Shown in pieces: positions 6,966 through 12,175 of a stretch of DNA of 12,175 nt. Position numbers and translations under genes: made by a program. The notes below the pieces were generated by a model that saw nothing but the letters and a program-made list of their open reading frames with translations, made no database searches and had not been told where the DNA came from. Each line of letters begins with the position of its first letter. The first letter of the stretch is position 1. The stretch lies in NCBI GenBank assembly GCA_022360355.1, contig JAKSCY010000042.1, positions 1 to 12,175 of the forward strand, given 5' to 3'. This DNA comes from Chlorobiales bacterium. Its GTDB lineage: Bacteria > Bacteroidota > Chlorobiia > Chlorobiales > Chlorobiaceae.

Positions 6966-8090
6966 TTACAGATTGGCCCGGTAAAATGCTGCATACATTT
7001 CCGCTGTACGATCCCACGTAAAATGTGACGCATGTTTCAACGATTCGTCAACCAATTTTTCATACCCGTTCCTGCCTTTGTCGAATTCAATCATGAGATC
7101 CGCCATTCCCGGCACATCATCCGGATCGACATACAGAGCCGCATTTCCTCCCGCTTCAGTGAGCGAGCTGTTCCGGCAGGTAACCACGGGTGTTCCACAA
7201 GCCATTGATTCAAGGACCGGCAGGCCGAATCCTTCATACTTCGAAGGAAACCAGCTTAATGTCGCCGCACAGTACAGAAGCCTCAGAATCCGGTCATCGA
7301 CATGCGAAACAATCCGGATACGACCGGCCTCGATTTCCGGTGCAAGCTCTTTCAGGTACTCTTCCGGCGGATTTCCCCAGACAAGTACAAGATCATGCGC
7401 TATATTCCGTTTAAGTGCATGCTTGAATGCCCGCATAACGGTAATGGTGTTTTTACGGCCCCGATCACAGGACACCGACACAAAAAAAGGTCTGTTTATG
7501 TTTGCTTCCCTCGCAAGCGTCCCAAACGCCTGGGCGCTGTCGCACGGATAAAAAATACTGCTGTTCACACCCCAGGGTGCAACGGTAACCTTCTCCGCAG
7601 GAACATCCATATACGTTACAATATCTTCCTTGGAGCTTTCGGAACAGGTGATGATCGCGCGGCATGCGCGCGCAAGGGGAGGATAATGTTCTCTGGCAAA
7701 CTCATGGCCAAGAAAATTCTCCGGACAACTGAAATACAGGGCGTCATGAATGGTAACGACGGTTTTGGCAGGATTGAAAACGGCTGCATAATTATGAGGA
7801 ATATGAAGCAGGTCATGCGGAGCAAGGATGTCAAGCAGCGGCAGTTTTTTGAGCATCCATTCAAATTGTTTTAGGGGGGGAACTGGTAGATTGACCTGTT
7901 TGAAAGATGAGCTATCCACGGCAAGCTTTCCCCTGATCGTTTGTGTAAAGATGGTCACGTCAAACGGCAGCTTGTCAATTCTCTGCAAGGCTTTTACCAG
8001 TTCAAAGGTTGTTCGCCCTATTCCCGGCAAATGGGTCATACCCGTGCGATATACCATGCTGTTAGCATCTATTACCATTTTTTTACGCAT
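6966..8090 (-). CDS. Glycosyltransferase family 4 (mannosyltransferase-like)
   Basis: This 374-residue protein is a GT-B glycosyltransferase of the subgroup often annotated as mannosyltransferase. The opening MVIDAN and LPGIGRTTFELVKAL (21-35) match that subgroup's TGIGR loop. Other motifs are VVTIHDALYF (111-120), PFFVSVSCDRGRKN (201-214) and E286-x7-E294 in YEGFGLPVLESMACGTPVV. NAALYVDPDD (316-325) ends the donor domain. Starts are possible at M1 (8090) or M5 (8078); neither has a good ribosome site and M5 would match family openings, but M1 is kept because it gives the shorter gap to the upstream stop (49 bases). A C7 run lies in codons P71-L73. The mannose assignment is only a family tendency. 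Confidence 0.93.
   Translation of the reverse strand: MRKKMVIDANSMVYRTGMTHLPGIGRTTFELVKALQRIDKLPFDVTIFTQTIRGKLAVDSSSFKQVNLPVPPLKQFEWMLKKLPLLDILAPHDLLHIPHNYAAVFNPAKTVVTIHDALYFSCPENFLGHEFAREHYPPLARACRAIITCSESSKEDIVTYMDVPAEKVTVAPWGVNSSIFYPCDSAQAFGTLAREANINRPFFVSVSCDRGRKNTITVMRAFKHALKRNIAHDLVLVWGNPPEEYLKELAPEIEAGRIRIVSHVDDRILRLLYCAATLSWFPSKYEGFGLPVLESMACGTPVVTCRNSSLTEAGGNAALYVDPDDVPGMADLMIEFDKGRNGYEKLVDESLKHASHFTWDRTAEMYAAFYRANL
7874..7880 (-). repeat. Homopolymer C7 (coding strand) in a glycosyltransferase gene
   Basis: Seven G on the plus strand read as seven C in the coding strand of the GT4 gene at 6966-8090, covering P71, P72 and the first base of L73. It is the second-longest G/C run noticed. 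Slippage here would truncate the protein early. On length alone it is a weak candidate for phase variation. Confidence 0.45.
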
Positions 8091-8139
8091 ATTCGTCGGA
8101 TTTTATCCCAAGATTTGAATTGCAGAACTCCATACTCAA

Positions 8140-9099
8140 TTATATCTTCGATCTTTCTGAGCTTATCTGCTGCTTCAAATGCTTTATAACCTTTTTCTCC
8201 TTAGCAATACTCTTCGAAAAGAGCTCTCTTTTTTCTTCACGGCACAGCAAATATTTCAGATATGTGCTTAAGAGAACAACACGGGACATAAAAACTGCTT
8301 TTTTATATCCAACAGTGTTGTTTTGTAACACAGCATACCTTTTTAAGGCACGATCTTCATTCTTCAAAAAAAACGCTTGACTCGTTTTGGTTGACTGTCC
8401 TCCCAGATGTGTAATCTCTGCTCCAGGGATAACCCATGTCTCATAACCTAATTTGTTCAGCCTGTAACCGAATTCAGGCTCTTCACCATAGAATTCGAGA
8501 TCTTCGTTCAAACCCCCGACCGACAAATACACATCTTTCCTTACAAGCATGCAGCATCCCGACACCCATCCTGACCTGTGATTACCATCGTACAGACCGG
8601 GCATCCCGGTTGGCAGCAACTTTCGAGCAAGCTGTTTCGGCAGAATCCTGTTCAAATGCCACACCATTGACAATCTTTCACTGACCGACGGCAACGCATA
8701 TCCGGCACTTTGCAGCGTACGGTCCGGGTTGAGGACTCTCGGCCCTGCACATACGATTTTTTCTCCGGCATGATCCAGAAAATCCACAAGTTTCTCGATA
8801 TTTCCCGGTTCTACCAAAGTATCGCTGTTCAGCAGCAGCAGATGTTCCCCCTGTGCTATTGCGCTCCCCTGGTTATTCGCCTTCGCGAAGAAATTGTTGT
8901 GCTCATTTGCAACAACAATAACCTCCGGAAACTCTTCCCGGATCATGTCTACACTGCCGTCCACAGAGTTGTTATCCACGACAATGATCTCATAACTGCA
9001 TTGAATGACAGCGTTCCTGATGGACCGAAGACAATCTCTCAGAATATCTCTCGTGTTGAAAGAGATTATTATGATCGATAATTTCATTGTATCAGACAT
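8140..9099 (-). CDS. Glycosyltransferase family 2, WbbL (rhamnosyltransferase)-like
   Basis: This 319-residue protein is a GT-A glycosyltransferase resembling WbbL-type rhamnosyltransferases. Motifs are LSIIIISFNTRDIL (7-20), VVDNNSVDGSVDM (40-52), LLLLNSDTLVEPG (87-99) with the metal-binding region at N91-S92-D93, AGPRVLNPDRTLQSAG (118-133), GWVSGCCMLVRKDV (177-190), GEEPEFGYRL (205-214) with the likely catalytic acidic pair E206-E207, and HLGGQST (231-237). The tail (271-319) is Lys-rich and helical, and may be a membrane-surface anchor or coiled coil. Its DNA (about 8140-8289) is clearly AT-rich. The start may be M1 (9099, 2 bases after the upstream stop) or M5 (9087), the usual family opening; neither has a strong ribosome site. 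Rhamnose as donor is a guess from the family. Confidence 0.93.
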   Translation of the reverse strand: MSDTMKLSIIIISFNTRDILRDCLRSIRNAVIQCSYEIIVVDNNSVDGSVDMIREEFPEVIVVANEHNNFFAKANNQGSAIAQGEHLLLLNSDTLVEPGNIEKLVDFLDHAGEKIVCAGPRVLNPDRTLQSAGYALPSVSERLSMVWHLNRILPKQLARKLLPTGMPGLYDGNHRSGWVSGCCMLVRKDVYLSVGGLNEDLEFYGEEPEFGYRLNKLGYETWVIPGAEITHLGGQSTKTSQAFFLKNEDRALKRYAVLQNNTVGYKKAVFMSRVVLLSTYLKYLLCREEKRELFSKSIAKEKKVIKHLKQQISSERSKI

Positions 9100-9101
9100 C
9101 G

Positions 9102-10406
9102 TTATGAAGTTTTGGCCACGAGCTGTTTGTAGAGACCGGTTAATTCAGATGCGTGCTCATTTATGGATTTCACGGAATCCGGACCGGCTTGAGACATTTT
9201 CTCAATATCCACGGCCCTGTCAACAAACATCTGCATTGCCTCCGTTAACACCTGCGCTTCATTGGGCTCGACAAGCAAGCCGTTCCTTCCGCTCTCTATC
9301 TGCTCTTCTGCACCACCGCACCGTGTTGCCACAACCGGTTTGCCCAGTGCAAGCGCTTCGGCAATAGTAAGACCGAATACCTCCAGATAAATAGCCGGAT
9401 GAACCATGACATCGAGCCGGGAAATCAAAGCATTGACTTTTTCTTTTTCAATTTTGTCGTACCAGATAACGTTCCGGTTTTTGTTGTATTTCTTTCTCAT
9501 CCTCTGCATATAGCGTTTTTCCGCCTTGTTGCCTGCTCCGCCTATGATATGCAGTTCGGCATTTCCTCTGATATGGGAAAAAGCTTCAAGCAGAACATGC
9601 AATCCCTTGACATAACAGATTCGTCCGACATAAAAGAAACGGATGCAATCCCTGAAATCATCTTCTACCTTTTTGTCTGCATCCCTGTCGATCTTGTCCG
9701 GCAGAACAATACCGTGAGTGATAATTTTTACTTTATGATCGGGGGCTCCGTTTCGTATCATGCTCCCGGCGATGGCCCGGGAAGGTGCCACCAGCAGCGA
9801 CGCATTGCTGAAAATAGCGTCCCAGTCATCTTTCCTCTCCTGAATGGAAAGCGATGATGTTCCGACCGGCGTGACATATGGTATGAACGCTTTTTTTCTC
9901 AGGAACATGCCCAGCCGGAGACGCATCGCCAGCGGGAGTATCCTGATAACATGCCATGAGAAAATCCCTGCTCGTATATTTTTCAGCACGCACGGCAGGC
10001 AGTCCTTGTGGCTTGCCCTGATCATGCAGATTCTGTCACGATGGTTCAGAAGCGTGCCGGCCGGGCAGAGAATACCGCCATGATGAGCGGTTACGATACA
10101 GGGAATACCTGCAGCGCGGCATGCTTCGGCAAAAGCCCGCTTGGCACCATGTGCATGCACCAGGTCGGGCTTGACTTTCTGCAGCAGAGCCGTAATTTCA
10201 CCACTGCCAGGGTTCAGCGCTGCATCCGAAAAAGCAAAAACAGAACAGTTACGATAGTAGCGCAGGGAAGCTGACGGATCACCGGGTGTTGCCAAAGCCG
10301 GCTTTAGCCCCTGATCAACAAGTTCATCGACAAGGTTTTTCACATATACCTGTCCGCCCCCGTAGTCGGAAAAAAAATCACCTGATGCAACGATCAATAG
10401 TTTCAT
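9102..10406 (-). CDS. Glycosyltransferase family 4 with N-terminal cysteine cluster
   Basis: This 434-residue GT-B glycosyltransferase is a little longer than the other GT4s here. The N-terminal domain has YGGGQVYVKNLVDEL (15-29), KPDLVHAHGAKRAF (79-92) and IVTAHHGGILCPAG (104-117). A cysteine cluster follows (C114, C127, C136, C139, including CLPC), comparable with but not identical to the one in the GT4 at 1-567. The donor domain has FFYVGRICYVKGLHVLLEAF (257-276), LHIIGGAG (285-292) and E342-x7-E350 in LEVFGLTIAEALALGKPVVA, then CGGAEEQIESGRNGLLVEP. Upstream is a 36-base gap with no Shine-Dalgarno site; TATAAT occurs there on the coding strand but has no matching -35. The sugar specificity is unknown. 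Confidence 0.93.
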   Translation of the reverse strand: MKLLIVASGDFFSDYGGGQVYVKNLVDELVDQGLKPALATPGDPSASLRYYRNCSVFAFSDAALNPGSGEITALLQKVKPDLVHAHGAKRAFAEACRAAGIPCIVTAHHGGILCPAGTLLNHRDRICMIRASHKDCLPCVLKNIRAGIFSWHVIRILPLAMRLRLGMFLRKKAFIPYVTPVGTSSLSIQERKDDWDAIFSNASLLVAPSRAIAGSMIRNGAPDHKVKIITHGIVLPDKIDRDADKKVEDDFRDCIRFFYVGRICYVKGLHVLLEAFSHIRGNAELHIIGGAGNKAEKRYMQRMRKKYNKNRNVIWYDKIEKEKVNALISRLDVMVHPAIYLEVFGLTIAEALALGKPVVATRCGGAEEQIESGRNGLLVEPNEAQVLTEAMQMFVDRAVDIEKMSQAGPDSVKSINEHASELTGLYKQLVAKTS

Positions 10407-10442
10407 CGTAAGGGGAACTTGCGTGATTATAAAAATGGATAA

Positions 10443-11378
10443 TCAGATTCTTTGACTGTAGTCGATATTAAACAATTTCAGCAGGTTTGTATAGTAATAC
10501 ACCGGCGAAAGCATCGATAGTCCCAAACGAATCATACGGTACATCGCTCCCCTGTCTTTTGGGAACCTTTTCTTCAGTATCACGATTTTCGCATGCCAGT
10601 ATTGCAAAAACATCCGGTTTTTCAACAGAAGCCGGGGAATCATCTCGTCATAATACTTTCCTGACGACTCGGTAAACAGACTATTGCCGCTCAGGGATAT
10701 GTTCCCTTCATGTATTCTGTACCGCACAAGCGGCTTGACGAGCAAATGAAACTTGTAACCCGCATCACATATTTTTATGAACAGGGGATAGTCATCTATC
10801 ATGGGGAACCGCTCATCGAACCCGCCCAGTTCTCTGGTCAACCCGACATTCAGAAATACCGAAGCGCCAACGATAAAATTGCCTTTGGCAAGAAGATATC
10901 GCAGTTGCCTTTTCGCACTGACCTGAAAAAAACTGTCCGGCGCCGAAACAGGCTCATATTTTCTTTCCTGATCGCTGAACATCGTTATTTTGCAGGAAAC
11001 ATACCGTATCGACGAATCGGTCCTGGTGAACGACATATATTCCGAAATACAGTCATTTTCGAGAAGATCGTCACCGGCGATTATTTTAATCCATTCCCCG
11101 CGGGCGGCATACAATCCTCTGTTGCAGTTTCCCGATATCCCGGTGTTTTTTTCAACGGTAATAAGTTCGGCTCCGGCAAAACGCCCGCTGTTTTCGTCAA
11201 TCCACTTTCGACAGATATCAACAGTATTATCCGGAGAACAGTCATCGGTGACAATCAGCTCGATATTGCCGTAACTTTGCAATTTGATGCTGTCGAGGGT
11301 CTCAAGAACATATTTCGAGGAGTTATAGGTTATTACCACTACGGACACCAGCGGCTCTTTCCCTGTATCTGTGAACAT
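10443..11378 (-). CDS. Glycosyltransferase family 2
   Basis: This 311-residue protein is a GT-A glycosyltransferase. Motifs are LVSVVVITYNSSKYV (10-24), ELIVTDDCSPDNTVD (40-54) for the nucleotide, GISGNCNRGLYAARGEWIK (80-98), IIAGDDLL (99-106) with the GDD version of the metal-binding motif (D103-D104), and D195-D196 in FPMIDDYPLF as the likely catalytic acidic pair. RYRIHEGNIS (219-228) is a frequent C-terminal motif of this subgroup. The tail (270-311) is basic with aromatic residues, suggesting contact with the membrane. The gene starts 10 bases after the flippase stop, without a clear ribosome site. It is the first glycosyltransferase after the flippase gene in transcription order; the sugar added is unknown. 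Confidence 0.93.
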   Translation of the reverse strand: MFTDTGKEPLVSVVVITYNSSKYVLETLDSIKLQSYGNIELIVTDDCSPDNTVDICRKWIDENSGRFAGAELITVEKNTGISGNCNRGLYAARGEWIKIIAGDDLLENDCISEYMSFTRTDSSIRYVSCKITMFSDQERKYEPVSAPDSFFQVSAKRQLRYLLAKGNFIVGASVFLNVGLTRELGGFDERFPMIDDYPLFIKICDAGYKFHLLVKPLVRYRIHEGNISLSGNSLFTESSGKYYDEMIPRLLLKNRMFLQYWHAKIVILKKRFPKDRGAMYRMIRLGLSMLSPVYYYTNLLKLFNIDYSQRI

Positions 11379-11388
11379 GACGTAATCT

Positions 11389-12175
11389 TTACTTTTTTAT
11401 AAAGCGTCTTTTAATATCTGAAACAACAGATTTCATGTCCATTCTCTTGTCCATCTGTCTGAATGAATACACGCATGACAGTATGATAAGAGGCATACCA
11501 ACAGCATATGATAAAGGCTCGGAAAACCATTGCACAACCAGAAAGCACAGAAGCCCCAGGACAAACTGAAAAAGGAATATCCTGTAAAAGTCCGGGTCGA
11601 AGGCAAACCGGTATTTTGTTTTTGCCAGCACATATACCTGTATGAGATAAACAACATAACCGACAAGAAAAGAAATTCCCAGTCCGTCAAGCCCGGCAAG
11701 CTTGTAGCCTATGATATTGAACCCCAGTGTATAGGTGTTGGCGATCAGTTCGTTCCAGAAAAAAAGTTTCGACTCGCCTTTTGCCAGAAGAATAAAGGCT
11801 ATTGCCCAGCTTACTGCCTTGAAGTACATCCCCAGCGCCGCCCAATGTATCATTCCGTCGACAGGAGTAAATTGGGTTGAATAAATAAGAATAACCACCA
11901 GGTTGATGAAAATCAGAAATACCGTGAGAATCGGCGCAAGTATGAGGATAGCCACCTCGGATTGTTGATTGATCAGCCTTGCAGCCTGGGCATTATCATG
12001 AGACACTCCGGATAAACGGGGATAGTAATCGGTTCCCATCGCAGAAAAAACAAGGCCGACATAGGTGGTCACTATCGCAAATCCGGCATGGTACAGACCG
12101 ACCTCCTCTATCCCTCCCACACGGCCTATATACACACGCATGATGTAGGCTGCTCCTGTCGTTATCAGACCACTC
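11389..12175 (-). CDS. wzx: Wzx-like polysaccharide flippase, C-terminal part (cut by right edge)
   Basis: The visible 261 residues are the C-terminal part of a MOP/PST-superfamily flippase, which moves undecaprenyl-linked repeat units across the cytoplasmic membrane. The frame stays open from the stop at 11389 to the window edge, so the methionine at 12141 is internal, and roughly the first 150-250 residues are missing. About seven hydrophobic segments are visible. Counting from the methionine at 12141 they lie near 15-36, 63-85, 100-120, 128-147, 153-173, 187-205 and 211-226. The stretch VGLYHAGFAI (14-23) and AMGTDYYPRLSGVSHD (34-49) match the family. It ends with a short Lys/Arg-rich tail. 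Together with the Wzy-like gene it points to the Wzx/Wzy assembly route, not an ABC-transporter route. Confidence 0.9.
   Translation of the reverse strand, partial: SGLITTGAAYIMRVYIGRVGGIEEVGLYHAGFAIVTTYVGLVFSAMGTDYYPRLSGVSHDNAQAARLINQQSEVAILILAPILTVFLIFINLVVILIYSTQFTPVDGMIHWAALGMYFKAVSWAIAFILLAKGESKLFFWNELIANTYTLGFNIIGYKLAGLDGLGISFLVGYVVYLIQVYVLAKTKYRFAFDPDFYRIFLFQFVLGLLCFLVVQWFSEPLSYAVGMPLIILSCVYSFRQMDKRMDMKSVVSDIKRRFIKK

Noticed and set aside
7302..7874. Open frame of 190 codons on the plus strand.
   Set aside because: It is fully antisense to the GT4 gene at 6966-8090, whose motifs are intact; no family features are visible in the plus-strand product.
10426..10431. TATAAT on the minus strand in the 36-base gap before the GT4 at 9102-10406, considered as a -10 box.
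   Set aside because: The hexamer at the right distance upstream is CAAAGA, not TTGACA-like, and AT-rich gaps give such matches by chance.
10710..11402. Long open frame (230 codons) on the plus strand.
   Set aside because: It lies antisense to the clear GT2 gene at 10443-11378, shows no recognisable domain and has an unlikely composition; it is a shadow of the real gene.
12139..12141. ATG considered as the start of the flippase gene.
   Set aside because: The frame is open to the window edge with plausible membrane-protein residues before it, and the protein would lack most of its usual N-terminal helices, so this methionine is internal.

Overview
The window is the interior of a surface-polysaccharide (O-antigen, capsule or exopolysaccharide) biosynthesis cluster of the Wzx/Wzy type. 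All twelve genes lie on the minus strand, so transcription runs from high to low coordinates. They are packed tightly: two ATGA overlaps, most other gaps between 2 and 49 bases, and a largest gap of 59 bases. No stretch over 300 bases lacks a gene. I see no tRNA, rRNA, CRISPR array, insertion sequence or convincing terminator.

In transcription order the genes are: a flippase cut by the right edge (wzx-like, 12175-11389); a GT2 glycosyltransferase (11378-10443); a GT4 with a cysteine cluster (10406-9102); a WbbL-like GT2 (9099-8140); a GT4 (8090-6966); a PIG-L/LmbE-type deacetylase (6962-6195); a CelD/BcsL-type GNAT acyltransferase (6135-5071); a GT4 (5074-3932); a Wzy-like polymerase or O-antigen-ligase-fold membrane protein (3935-2760); a GT2 (2753-1821); a GT4 (1813-599); and a further GT4 with a cysteine cluster that starts at a TTG codon (567) and runs off the left edge. 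That makes eight glycosyltransferases (five GT4, three GT2), one flippase, one polymerase and two sugar-modifying enzymes.

The inferred pathway is as follows. Glycosyltransferases on the inner face of the cytoplasmic membrane build an oligosaccharide on a lipid carrier. The PIG-L and GNAT enzymes may swap an N-acetyl group on an amino sugar for another acyl group. The flippase moves the lipid-linked unit to the periplasm and the Wzy-like protein polymerises it. Sugar-nucleotide synthesis genes, the initiating transferase, chain-length regulator and export genes are absent and probably lie outside the window.

The host is most likely a Gram-negative bacterium. Shine-Dalgarno sequences are weak or absent before most genes and GC is moderate. 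This is compatible with the Bacteroidota/Chlorobiota group but does not establish it. No gene here is of a wholly unknown family. The points most worth checking are the deacetylase/acyltransferase pair, an eight-G tract in one glycosyltransferase gene, the cysteine clusters in two GT4 enzymes, and the patchy low-GC wzy/GT2 segment.
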